In this document: in pieces, positions 5,841-13,423 of the stretch
How positions within the stretch are numbered: position 1 is the stretch's first letter
Layout of the letters: the number at the start of each line of letters is the position of its first letter
Source: an uncultured Solirubrobacteraceae bacterium
Lineage (GTDB): Bacteria; Actinomycetota; Thermoleophilia; Solirubrobacterales; Solirubrobacteraceae
Reading direction: 5' to 3'
Length of the DNA: 14,964 nucleotides
NCBI GenBank assembly: GCA_902806215.1
Contig: CADCVT010000267.1
Coordinates: 1 to 14,964 of the forward strand
Position numbers and translations under genes: made by a program
The notes under the pieces: generated by a model
The model's input: only the letters and a program-made list of their open reading frames with translations
Database searches by the model: none
Told to the model about the DNA's origin: nothing

Positions 5841-7354
5841 GCCGCCTTCTCCTCCTCCGTGCGGGTCTCGTCCTGCCGGAAGCCGAGCGCGAGCGCGACG
5901 TCCTGCGCCGCGTCGGCGTCGCGCCCGGCGAGGTCGGCGACGGTCCGCGCCACCCGCAGGACCCGGTCGTGGCCGCGCGCCGAGACGCGTCCGTCCTCGT
6001 AGGACCGCGTGAGCATCCGCCGCCCGGCGGCGTCGAGGGCCGCGACCCGGCGCAGCCACGCGACGGGAAGATGCGCGTTGAGGCACCCCCGGGCGACCTG
6101 CCGTTCGCGTGCCCGAAGGACCTGCTCGCGCGCCTGCGCCGACGTCATCGCCTCGCCGCCGCCCGCAAGCGCCTCGGCGCTCGGCCGGCAGACGTGCAGC
6201 AGGAGGTCGACGCGGTCGAGCAGCGGCCCGCTCAACCGGCGGCGGTGCCGCGCGAGGTCGGCCTCGGTGCAGCGGCAGCGCCGCTCCCCGAGGTAGCCGC
6301 ACACGCACGGGTTGGTCGCCGCGACGAGCATGAACCGCGTCGGGAAGATCGCGCTGCGTTGCCCGCGGACGACGACCACGCGCCCGTCCTCGAGCGGTTG
6401 GCGCAGGGCCTCGAGCGCGGCCCGGTTGAACTCCGACAGCTCGTCGAGGAACAGCACGCCGTGGTGGGCGAGGCTGACCTCGCCCGGCATCGGCGACGAC
6501 CCGCCGCCCACGAGCCCGGGCGCGGAGATCGTGTGGTGCGGCGCGCGGAAGGGCCGCGCGCTGACGAGGCCAGATGTGGGCGACAGGCCCGCGACCGAGT
6601 GGATGCGCGTGACCTCGAGCGCCTCCTCGTGCGCGAGCGGCGGGAGGATCGACGGCAGCCGCCGGGCGAGCATCGTCTTCCCGGTGCCGGGCGGCCCGGA
6701 CAGCAGCAGGTTGTGACCGCCGGCCGCGGCGATGATCAGCCCGCCGATCACGTCACCGTGGCCGCGGACGTCGCGCAGGTCGGGCAGCGGGTCCTGCTCG
6801 ACGGCGGCGCAGTCCACCGGCTCCGGCGGCGACGGCGCGTCCGCCCCGCGCAGCAGCTCCGCGGTCTCGGACAGCGAGGAGGCGGCCGCCACCTGCAGCC
6901 CCTCCACGAGGCCTGCCTCGGCGCCGCGTGCCCGCGGCACGACGAGCCCCTCGATCCCGTGCCGCGCGACACCCTCGGCCACCGCGAGCGTGCCGCCGCA
7001 CGGCCGCAGCTCGCCGCCGAGCGACAGCTCGCCGAACACGGCCCAGCGCTCGAGCGCCTCCGGCGGCACCTGGCCGCTGGCGGCGAGGACGCCGATCGCG
7101 ATGGCGAGGTCGAAGCCCGGACCGACCTTGCGCAGATACGCCGGGGCGAGGTTGGCCGTGATCCGCTTCTGCGGGAAATCGAAGCCGCTGTTGTGAACCG
7201 CCGCCCGCACCCGCTCGCGCGACTCGCGCACGGCCTTGTCGCCGAGTCCGACGACGTTGAACGCGGGCAGCCCGAGCCGGATGTCGACCTCGACGGTCAC
7301 GCGCCGCGACTCGATCCCGTCGATCGCGAACGTGGTGACGCGCGCCAGCGGCAT
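5837..7354 (-). CDS. comM: ComM / YifB-family Mg-chelatase-like AAA+ ATPase
   Basis: ComM is a hexameric AAA+ helicase that promotes branch migration when transformed DNA is integrated. The 505-residue sequence matches the family. An N-terminal fold resembling Lon S5 (about 1-170) contains NVVGLGDKAVRESRERVRAA (33-52). Walker A GPPGTGKT lies at 220-227 and Walker B VLFLDEL at 300-306. APHHTISAPGLVGGG (271-285) is typical of the family. Cysteines 350, 352, 360 and 362 (NPCVCG...RRCRC) form a probable zinc site. The C-terminal Mg-chelatase domain starts near 420 (NAHLP). The ATG at 7354-7352 overlaps the yraN stop (TGATG), with GAGGGGG as SD about 10 bases upstream. The same frame stays open far upstream across yraN, rnhB and lepB, but only the part from MPLARVTTFAIDG is protein-like. 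Confidence 0.95.
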   Translation of the reverse strand: MPLARVTTFAIDGIESRRVTVEVDIRLGLPAFNVVGLGDKAVRESRERVRAAVHNSGFDFPQKRITANLAPAYLRKVGPGFDLAIAIGVLAASGQVPPEALERWAVFGELSLGGELRPCGGTLAVAEGVARHGIEGLVVPRARGAEAGLVEGLQVAAASSLSETAELLRGADAPSPPEPVDCAAVEQDPLPDLRDVRGHGDVIGGLIIAAAGGHNLLLSGPPGTGKTMLARRLPSILPPLAHEEALEVTRIHSVAGLSPTSGLVSARPFRAPHHTISAPGLVGGGSSPMPGEVSLAHHGVLFLDELSEFNRAALEALRQPLEDGRVVVVRGQRSAIFPTRFMLVAATNPCVCGYLGERRCRCTEADLARHRRRLSGPLLDRVDLLLHVCRPSAEALAGGGEAMTSAQAREQVLRARERQVARGCLNAHLPVAWLRRVAALDAAGRRMLTRSYEDGRVSARGHDRVLRVARTVADLAGRDADAAQDVALALGFRQDETRTEEEKAA

Positions 7355-7719
7355 CAGAACGCCCCCTCGAGATGGTCGAGCGACACGAGGTTGCCCGCCG
7401 CGTCGACCGACACGCCGACCGCGTCGAACCGCAGGTCCTTCGACCGCGGCCGCTCGGGCACCTCGGCGAGGTAGGCGGCCGCCATGCGGCGGACCTGCTG
7501 CTGCTTGCGCTCGTGCAGGCTGTCCCACGGCCGGCCCGACCCGCGCCGCGCCTTGACCTCGACGAAGACCAGCGTGTCGCCGTCGAGCGCGATCAGGTCG
7601 ATCTCGCCGAAGCGCGTGCGGTGGTTGCGGGCGACGATGACGTACCCGAGCCGCTCGAGGTGCGCGGCGGCGAGGCGCTCGGACGTCTGTCCGAGGAGAT
7701 GACGTTGATCGGTGGACAC
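7354..7719 (-). CDS. yraN: YraN / UPF0102 family putative endonuclease-fold protein
   Basis: This 121-residue protein matches the UPF0102 (YraN) family in length and layout. GEIDLIA (38-44) and VFVEVKAR (51-58) supply Glu39, Asp41, Glu54 and Lys56, an arrangement like the E/D...D...ExK sites of restriction-endonuclease-like folds. Its biochemical function is not firmly established; its neighbours (RNase HII, ComM, DprA) place it in a DNA-metabolism context. The start is GTG at 7719-7717, after a 69-bp gap from rnhB that holds a promoter candidate and a palindrome. This is the most likely head of the yraN-comM-dprA unit. Its stop overlaps the comM start by one base. Confidence 0.9.
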   Translation of the reverse strand: MSTDQRHLLGQTSERLAAAHLERLGYVIVARNHRTRFGEIDLIALDGDTLVFVEVKARRGSGRPWDSLHERKQQQVRRMAAAYLAEVPERPRSKDLRFDAVGVSVDAAGNLVSLDHLEGAF

Positions 7720-7727
7720 GACCGGCG

Positions 7728-7756
7728 ACGCTAAGCCGGAACGTGTGACCGGTCAG
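7728..7756 (-). promoter_or_regulatory. Candidate promoter of yraN-comM-dprA
   Basis: On the minus strand CTGACC (7756-7751) and TAGCGT (7733-7728) are separated by 17 bases. They match TTGACA at 4 of 6 and TANNNT fully. TAGCGT ends 8 bases before the yraN GTG, so the leader would be absent or one to two bases long. The palindrome at 7746-7755 overlaps the -35. Confidence 0.4.
7746..7755. repeat. Palindrome TGACCGGTCA overlapping the yraN -35
   Basis: TGACCGGTCA is a perfect 10-base palindrome. It extends to an imperfect 19-base one by CGTG at 7742-7745 pairing with CACG at 7757-7760, with one bulged G. It covers the candidate -35 and so could be the site of a dimeric regulator. A palindrome of this length can also arise by chance. 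Confidence 0.3.
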
Positions 7757-7788
7757 CACGCCTTCGTCACAACTCCGCGCAGAGCGCG

Positions 7789-8439
7789 TTACGAGATCTC
7801 GAGCTGCTGGTACGCCAGCGACTGGAAGCTCATCCGGTGCAGCGGCGAGACGCCCTGGCGGCGGATCGCGTCGCGGTGCTCGGGCGTCGAGTAGCCGACG
7901 TGCGACGAGAACTCCCAGCCCGGGTGCAGCGCGTCGGCGCGCTTCATGAACCGGTCGCGCGTGACCTTCGCGATGATCGACGCCGCCGCGATCGCAGCGC
8001 TCTTCGTGTCGCCGTCGACGATCGGCTTGGCCACGAACGGGAGGTCCTTGCCGAGCGCGAACCCGTCGGAGAGGCACTGGGTCCCGGGGCGGTAGACGCG
8101 GGTCAGCGACTCGCGCAGCGCGTTGAGGTTCGTCCGGTGCAGGCCGCGCGCGTCGATCCCGCGCGAGCAGCGCGAGACCACGCTCACCTTCGCCGCCGTC
8201 CGCATGACCACCGGGTAGAGCTCGGCGCGCTCCGCCTCCCCCAGCTGCTTGGAGTCGTTCAGCCGGCCGAGGGCGCGAACGTCGCGCGGCGTGATCGCGG
8301 AGAGATCGAACAGCACGGCTGCTGCGACCAAAGGGCCGGCGAGGCAGCCGCGCCCGGCCTCGTCCGCGCCCGCGACGAAGCGCACGCCGAACTTCCGGTC
8401 GTGGATGAAGAGCTTGCGTCCGTTCGAGCGACTGGCCAC
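7789..8439 (-). CDS. rnhB: Ribonuclease HII
   Basis: RNase HII cuts the RNA strand of RNA-DNA hybrids and removes single ribonucleotides misincorporated in DNA. The 216-residue product has DEAGRG at 26-31 (Asp26, Glu27). Asp125 (LSDGF) and Asp144 (VDGDTKS) complete the four-acid metal site with the same spacing as in the family, and AAASIIAKVTRD (151-162) is a family hallmark. N- and C-terminal extensions are short. The start is GTG at 8439-8437, with no clear SD; an ATG at 8452 is out of frame. It follows the second lepB across a 63-bp gap that contains a UUCG hairpin. Confidence 0.95.
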   Translation of the reverse strand: MASRSNGRKLFIHDRKFGVRFVAGADEAGRGCLAGPLVAAAVLFDLSAITPRDVRALGRLNDSKQLGEAERAELYPVVMRTAAKVSVVSRCSRGIDARGLHRTNLNALRESLTRVYRPGTQCLSDGFALGKDLPFVAKPIVDGDTKSAAIAAASIIAKVTRDRFMKRADALHPGWEFSSHVGYSTPEHRDAIRRQGVSPLHRMSFQSLAYQQLEIS

Positions 8440-8465
8440 GGCGACCGCCCATGATGCCGCACGCG

Positions 8466-8479
8466 GCGGCCGAAGCCGC
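8466..8479 (-). terminator. cUUCGg tetraloop hairpin between lepB and rnhB
   Basis: Read on the transcribed (minus) strand, the sequence is GCGGC-TTCG-GCCGC: a 5-bp G/C stem closed by the exceptionally stable C(UUCG)G tetraloop. It lies 24 bases past the second lepB stop and 27 bases before the rnhB start. There is no T-run, so it may be a weak terminator, a processing or stability element, or a partial attenuator. Confidence 0.45.
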
Positions 8480-8502
8480 GACGAAACACGCGCAAAGACC
8501 GG

Positions 8503-9123
8503 CTAGATCCCGCCGAGCTCCGAGAGCGGCCAGTACTTCATGAACACCTGGCCGGTGATCCAGTCCTCGGGCACGGGCCCCCAGAAGCGCGAGTCGTCCG
8601 ACGCGCCGCGGTTGTCTCCGACCATGTACCAGTGCCCGTCCGGCACCGTGATCTCGGCCTCGAACTCGCAGCCGGGAGCGCCGCGGCACGCTCGCGCATA
8701 CGGCTCGGCCAGGGGCTTGCCGTCGAGGATCACGCGTCCTCCGCGGATCGCCAGGCGGTCGCCCGGGCCGGCGATGACGCGCTTGACGAAGGTGACCGCG
8801 GCCCTCGTCTCGCCCGGCTTCGGGCACAGCTGCGTCTCGGAGACCTCCGCGCCGCACTTCGCGCCCTGGCCCACCGCGGCGGCAGGCGGGTTGAACACGA
8901 CGACCTCGCCGACGTCGGGTCCCGCTAGGCGGTTGACGACGAAGCGGTCGCCGGCCTGGATGGTCGGCACCATCGACTCGCTCGGCGCGCGGTACGGCTT
9001 GAGGACGAGCGCGAACAGCGCGAAGCTGACCACGGCCAGCACACCGAGGACGCCGACGATCCCCACGAAGATCCGCTGCCACCAACGCAGCCTGGAAGGC
9101 GCCCCGGAGGACGCCGCGGTCAC
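8503..9123 (-). CDS. lepB: Signal peptidase I, second paralogue
   Basis: Type I signal peptidase, a membrane serine/lysine protease that removes signal peptides from exported proteins. It has 206 residues from a GTG at 9123-9121. A basic start (SRLRWWQR, 10-17) leads into one membrane segment at about 18-40. The nucleophile Ser50 lies in PSESMVPT, the general base Lys114 in FVKRVIAGPGD, and box E is GDNRGASDDSR (169-179). Cys90/Cys100 and Cys146/Cys152 are shared with the neighbouring paralogue. The GTG overlaps the stop of that paralogue as GTGA, implying coupling. The frame is open further upstream, but that part is shadow inside the first lepB. Confidence 0.95.
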   Translation of the reverse strand: MTAASSGAPSRLRWWQRIFVGIVGVLGVLAVVSFALFALVLKPYRAPSESMVPTIQAGDRFVVNRLAGPDVGEVVVFNPPAAAVGQGAKCGAEVSETQLCPKPGETRAAVTFVKRVIAGPGDRLAIRGGRVILDGKPLAEPYARACRGAPGCEFEAEITVPDGHWYMVGDNRGASDDSRFWGPVPEDWITGQVFMKYWPLSELGGI

Positions 9124-9731
9124 AGCAGGCCGATGCGGTTCGGCGGCCAGTACGTGGCGAACGCGCCGCCGATGAACCACTTGCGGGGCACCGGGCCCCA
9201 GAACCGCGAGTCGTCGGACTGGTCGCGGTTGTCGCCCATCATGTACCAGTGGTTCGGGGGGATCGTGATCTCCCCGGGGAAGTCACAGCCCGCGCTGGCC
9301 GCGCAGTCCTCGGCGTACGGCTCGTCGAGCGGCTTGCCGTTGAGGATCACGCGCCCCTGACGCACGGAGATCTTGTCGCCGGGCCCGGCCACGACGCGCT
9401 TGATGAAGTTCACGTCGGCCTGCGTCCCGACGGCCTTCGAGCACAGCTGCGACTCGCTGACCTCGACGGCGCACTTCTGCCCCTCGCCGACGGCGCCGAC
9501 GGGCGGGTGGAAGACCATGACGTCGCCGACCTCGGGGTCGGTGAAGTTGTTGCCGATCCGGTTGACCAGCACGCGCTGGTTGACCTGGAGCGTCGGGACC
9601 ATCGACTCGCTCGGGATCCGGTACGGCTTGACGAGGAAGGCCTGGATGCCGAGCGCGAGGCCCAGCGCGACCACGACGATCACGACGAGCTCGACGATCG
9701 AGCCCCCCGTGGACTTCTGCTTCGTGGCCAC
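9120..9731 (-). CDS. lepB: Signal peptidase I, first paralogue
   Basis: Type I signal peptidase of 203 residues. The membrane anchor is at about 12-34. Catalytic Ser43 is in PSESMVPT, Lys111 in FIKRVVAGPGD, and GDNRDQSDDSRFWGP lies at 167-181. Four cysteines (87, 97, 143, 149) lie in the external domain. The 143/149 pair sits where E. coli LepB has its Cys170/Cys176 disulfide, after GKPLxEPY. The GTG start at 9731-9729 shares one base with the rplS stop (TAGTG). It is clearly homologous to the next gene but differs in the N-terminal segment and in several external loops, so the two are an established duplication and not a recent copy. Confidence 0.95.
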   Translation of the reverse strand: MATKQKSTGGSIVELVVIVVVALGLALGIQAFLVKPYRIPSESMVPTLQVNQRVLVNRIGNNFTDPEVGDVMVFHPPVGAVGEGQKCAVEVSESQLCSKAVGTQADVNFIKRVVAGPGDKISVRQGRVILNGKPLDEPYAEDCAASAGCDFPGEITIPPNHWYMMGDNRDQSDDSRFWGPVPRKWFIGGAFATYWPPNRIGLL

Positions 9732-10336
9732 TACGCCGGCTTGTCGTCGCCGGAGGCCTCCGATGCCGGGGCCTCCCCGCCGGACGCCTGCGCGCCGCCC
9801 TCGGGGGCGTCGGCCGGCTCGTCGAGCGGCGCCTCGTCGGAGGCGGGAGCGATGTCGGCGGCCTCGGCGGCGCTGGTGTCCTCGGCGACCTCGCCGGTGA
9901 CGTCGACGGCCTCGGGCTCGGCGGCGGCCTCGGCCTCGAGCTGGGCGACCGGATCGTTGAGCAGGCCGGGCTCGACCGTCTCCTCCGGGCCGACGTACCG
10001 GCGCTCGCGGACGCGGGCGCGCTTGCCGACGCGCTCGCGCAGGTAGTAGAGCTTGGCGCGACGGACGTCACCGCGGGCGGCGACCTCGATCTTCTCGATC
10101 TTCGGCGAGTGGACGGGGAACGTGCGCTCCACCCCGACGCCGAACGACTGCTTGCGGACGGTGAAGGTCTCGCGCGCGCCGTGGCCCTGGCGCTTGATGA
10201 CGACGCCCTCGAAGACCTGGGTACGACGGCGCGTGCCCTCGATGACCTGGAAGTGGACGCGCACGCGGTCGCCCGCCTGGAAGCGGGGGACGCGGCGAAG
10301 CTGCGCGCGTTCGAGGGATTGGATGACCACGGACAT
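9731..10336 (-). CDS. rplS: Large ribosomal subunit protein bL19 with long acidic C-terminal extension
   Basis: L19 lies at the 30S-50S interface. Residues 1-115 are typical: MSVVIQSLERAQLRRVPRF, GDRVRVHFQVIEGTRRRTQ (22-40), VFEGVVIKRQGHG (41-53), ETFTVRK, SFGVGVERTFP (64-74) and LYYLRERVGKRARVRER (96-112). The family normally ends there at about 115 residues. Here the frame continues to 201, with residues 116-201 rich in Glu, Ala, Asp, Pro and Gly and probably disordered. The stop overlaps the first lepB start. The ATG at 10336 is chosen because upstream codons do not match the family. There is no SD; TACCCT ends 11 bases before the ATG. A short stem at 10359-10375 overlaps the trmD stop. 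Confidence 0.95.
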   Translation of the reverse strand: MSVVIQSLERAQLRRVPRFQAGDRVRVHFQVIEGTRRRTQVFEGVVIKRQGHGARETFTVRKQSFGVGVERTFPVHSPKIEKIEVAARGDVRRAKLYYLRERVGKRARVRERRYVGPEETVEPGLLNDPVAQLEAEAAAEPEAVDVTGEVAEDTSAAEAADIAPASDEAPLDEPADAPEGGAQASGGEAPASEASGDDKPA

Positions 10337-10364
10337 AGCGGTGACGCAGGGTAGCGAACCGGGC

Positions 10365-11048
10365 TTACGACCCGGCCGAAGACCCACGCTGCTGGGAGAG
10401 CCCGCGACGCCAGTTGCGGATCTCCGCGTGGTGCCCGCTCAGGAGCACGTCGGGCACCTTCCAGCCGCGGTACTCGGCGGGCCGCGTGTAGTGCGGGTAC
10501 TCGGGGTTGCCGTCGAGGGCTGCGGAGAACGACTCCTCCACCGCGGACTCCTCGTGCCCGAGCGACCCGGGCAGCTTGCGCAGGATCGCGTCGCAGGCGA
10601 CCATCGCCGCGAGCTCGCCCCCGCTGAGCACGTAGCGCCCGATGCTCATCACGTCGGAGCAGAAGTGCTGGACGATCCGCTCGTCGAAGCCCTCGTAGCG
10701 CCCGCACAGGAACGTCACGGCCTCCTCCTCGGCGAGCTCGTCCACCCACGCGTCGTCGAGCTGCCGCCCGCCCGGCGTGAGCGCGATGACCCGGCGCTGC
10801 GTGCGCAGCTCGACCGGGTCGACGCCGTAGAAGCCCTGCAGCGCCTGGTCCATGACGTCGACGCGCAGGACCATCCCGGCGCCGCCCCCGAAGGGCGTGT
10901 CGTCGACGACGCGTCCGCTGAGCGTCGTGTGGTCGCGCGGGTTGAGCGCGCGCAGCTCGTGGCCGGCGTCGGCCGCGTTGCGCACGTGGCGCTGGCCCTG
11001 GAACCACCCGAACCACTCCGGGAAGAGGGTGACGACGTCAAGCTGCAC
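10365..11048 (-). CDS. trmD: tRNA (guanine-37-N1)-methyltransferase
   Basis: TrmD methylates N1 of G37 next to the anticodon, which prevents +1 frameshifting; it is a SAM-dependent trefoil-knot (SPOUT) dimer. The 227-residue product starts with the family's MQLDVVTLFPEWF and has DDTPFGGGAGMV (49-60), LCGRYEGFDERI (114-125), SIGRYVLSGGELA (135-147), PHYTRPAEYRG (185-195) and LLSGHHAEI (202-210). The GTG start at 11048 lies 11 bases inside the end of rimM in another frame, so the two overlap. The C-terminal tail is short and Ser/Gly-rich. rplS follows after 28 bp. Confidence 0.96.
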   Translation of the reverse strand: MQLDVVTLFPEWFGWFQGQRHVRNAADAGHELRALNPRDHTTLSGRVVDDTPFGGGAGMVLRVDVMDQALQGFYGVDPVELRTQRRVIALTPGGRQLDDAWVDELAEEEAVTFLCGRYEGFDERIVQHFCSDVMSIGRYVLSGGELAAMVACDAILRKLPGSLGHEESAVEESFSAALDGNPEYPHYTRPAEYRGWKVPDVLLSGHHAEIRNWRRGLSQQRGSSAGS

Positions 11049-11493
11049 CGAGGAACCCCGCGTCTACGTCGATCCGCTTCGCCTCGACGTCGATCGCGCG
11101 GATCGCGTCCTTGACCATCGGGACGAGCATCCCGTTGTCGAGCTCGAGCACCTCGCACGACGGCATGCCCATGAGGCGGACGACCTCGCCGAGGGAACGC
11201 TCTCCGTCGGCCACCCGGCAGCCCACGAGGTCCTCGGCGAGGTACTCGTCCTCCTCGAGCGGCGGCCGGAAGGCCTCGTCGACGTGGAGCTCCTGGCCGC
11301 TCAGCGCCTCCGCGGCCGTGCGGTCGTCGATGCCCTCGACCCGGATGAGGGGCTTGTGATCGGAGCCCTTGCGCTCGACGATCTCCCCGAGCCCTTCGAG
11401 GACCATCCCCTCGATCAGCAGCTCGGCGTTCGGCGACGCGACGGAGAAGCTGCCGTCGAGCCCATGCGCGCGGCCGACGCGGCCGACCAGCAT
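11038..11493 (-). CDS. rimM: Ribosome maturation factor RimM
   Basis: RimM helps assemble the 30S head domain and binds S19. The 151-residue protein has the RimM N-terminal barrel, beginning LVGRVGRAHGLDGSFSV (2-18), and a C-terminal PRC-barrel from about residue 80: DEYLAEDLVGCRVADGE, then LGEVVRLM, then LVPMVKDAIRAIDVEAKRI. It is slightly shorter than the usual 165-180 residues. Its ATG at 11493-11491 shares one base with the khpA stop (TGATG), and its end overlaps trmD by 11 bp. The rimM-trmD pairing is conserved across bacteria. Confidence 0.94.
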   Translation of the reverse strand: MLVGRVGRAHGLDGSFSVASPNAELLIEGMVLEGLGEIVERKGSDHKPLIRVEGIDDRTAAEALSGQELHVDEAFRPPLEEDEYLAEDLVGCRVADGERSLGEVVRLMGMPSCEVLELDNGMLVPMVKDAIRAIDVEAKRIDVDAGFLGAA

Positions 11494-11726
11494 CAGTCGA
11501 CGATGTCGACGAGGACGCGGCGGTTGTCCTTGACCGCCGCGGCCTTGATGACGGTGCGCAGCGCGTTCGCCGTGCGTCCGCCACGACCGATGATGCGGCC
11601 GTAGTCGTCGTCGCCCACGCTCAGCTCGAGGACGACGGTGCCGTCGTCCTCGGAGAACTGCTCGACGGACACCGCCTCCGGCTCGGAGACGAGCATCCGG
11701 ACGAGATCCTCGAGTAGGTCCTTCAG
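11493..11726 (-). CDS. khpA: KH-domain RNA-binding protein KhpA, probable CTG start
   Basis: KhpA is a small single-KH RNA-binding protein found between rpsP and rimM in many bacteria. It partners KhpB (Jag), and in pneumococcus affects cell division and small-RNA biology. The KH core is DDYGRIIGRGGRTANALR, with the GxxG loop at GRGG. The first ATG (11696-11694) would give 67 residues and cut off the N-terminal helix. The frame is open upstream and encodes KDLLEDLVR, matching that helix in relatives. The only start-like codon is CTG at 11726-11724, which overlaps the rpsP TGA as CTGA and gives 77 residues, the family length. The ATG keeps an SD candidate (GAGGA, 10 bases upstream), so it remains the alternative. 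Gene identity is firm; the start is moderately supported. Confidence 0.88.
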   Translation of the reverse strand: MKDLLEDLVRMLVSEPEAVSVEQFSEDDGTVVLELSVGDDDYGRIIGRGGRTANALRTVIKAAAVKDNRRVLVDIVD

Positions 11727-11977
11727 CGCGCGTTGGGGTCGATGCCCTGCGTGCGCAGGAGCTTGCGGACCTGATCGGTGGGCTGTGCCCCGCGGGCCAG
11801 CCAGCCGCGCACCTTGTCCTCGTCGATCTTGATCGTCGACGGGTCGGTCTGCGCGTTGTACTGCCCGACGATCTCGAGGATGCGACCGTCGCGCGGCGAC
11901 CGCTGGTCAGCGGCCACGATGCGCCAGACGGGATCCTTCTTGCCGCCGATGCGTGTGAGTCGAAGTCTTACGGACAT
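11723..11977 (-). CDS. rpsP: Small ribosomal subunit protein bS16
   Basis: S16 is an early 30S assembly protein. The 84-residue product begins MSVRLRLTRIGGKKDPVWRI and contains ADQRSPRDGRILEIVGQYN (23-41) and KVRGWLARGAQPTDQVRKLL (55-74), all typical of the family; length is normal. The ATG at 11977 follows the ffh stop by 28 bp. No SD is seen. TAGAGT (11993-11988 on the minus strand) ends 10 bases before the ATG and could be a -10, giving an internal promoter with a leader of a few bases. The stop overlaps the presumed khpA start. Confidence 0.97.
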   Translation of the reverse strand: MSVRLRLTRIGGKKDPVWRIVAADQRSPRDGRILEIVGQYNAQTDPSTIKIDEDKVRGWLARGAQPTDQVRKLLRTQGIDPNAR

Positions 11978-12005
11978 GCGGCGGGAGACTCTAGCGCGTG
12001 GCTCG

Positions 12006-13337
<1,332 letters not shown>

Positions 13338-13348
13338 CGGTCGGCTCA

Positions 13349-13354
13349 AGGGTA
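13349..13354 (-). promoter_or_regulatory. Candidate -10 element of ffh
   Basis: TACCCT on the minus strand ends 11 bases before the ffh ATG. The same hexamer stands at the same distance before rplS (10353-10348). No recognisable -35 is found at 16-18 bp. An imperfect inverted repeat (GGTCGGCT at 13339-13346, AGCCG(T)ACC at 13360-13368) surrounds it. Confidence 0.25.
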
Positions 13355-13366
13355 GGGACAGCCGTA

Positions 13367-13395
13367 CCGACAGCGCCACCTCGGCGGCGTACGGT
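13367..13395 (+). promoter_or_regulatory. Candidate promoter of the sensor kinase gene
   Basis: CCGACA (13367-13372) and TACGGT (13390-13395) are 17 bases apart. They match TTGACA at 4 of 6 and TANNNT fully. Transcription would begin about 4 bases before the GTG at 13406. The -10 lies within the left arm of the inverted repeat at 13384-13423, so a protein bound there would block initiation. Confidence 0.4.
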
Positions 13396-13423
13396 CGTTG
13401 GCATCGTGACGACCGTACGCCGC
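13384..13423. repeat. Perfect 15-bp inverted repeat bracketing the kinase start codon
   Basis: The left arm, 13384-13398 (GCGGCGTACGGTCGT), and the right arm, 13409-13423, are exact reverse complements around a 10-base spacer. The GTG start codon is the last three bases of the spacer, and the right arm is codons 2-6. It may be an operator or, if transcription begins further upstream, an RNA hairpin exposing or hiding the start codon. A further CCGTAC copy lies at 13362-13367. Confidence 0.7.

Noticed and set aside
4902..6002. 366-codon plus-strand frame opposite dprA
   Set aside because: No recognisable motif, Arg/Ala/Asp-rich composition, and it lies opposite a well-supported gene with a normal start.
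8440..8452. ATG at 8452 as an alternative rnhB start
   Set aside because: It is 13 bases before the GTG, so out of frame with rnhB.
5837..9085. 1082-codon continuous minus frame ending in comM, suggesting a giant fusion
   Set aside because: Only the last 505 codons resemble protein; upstream the frame runs out of phase through yraN, rnhB and lepB, each of which is a clear gene in another frame, and an SD precedes the comM ATG.
9730..9990. Frameshift joining an unrelated acidic protein to L19
   Set aside because: The frame is uninterrupted from the L19 core to a stop that overlaps the lepB start by one base, as at other junctions in the cluster; nothing suggests a broken gene.
9283..11016. 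577-codon minus frame across lepB, rplS and trmD
   Set aside because: It is Arg/Pro/Ser-rich and out of frame with three recognised genes; a shadow of base composition.
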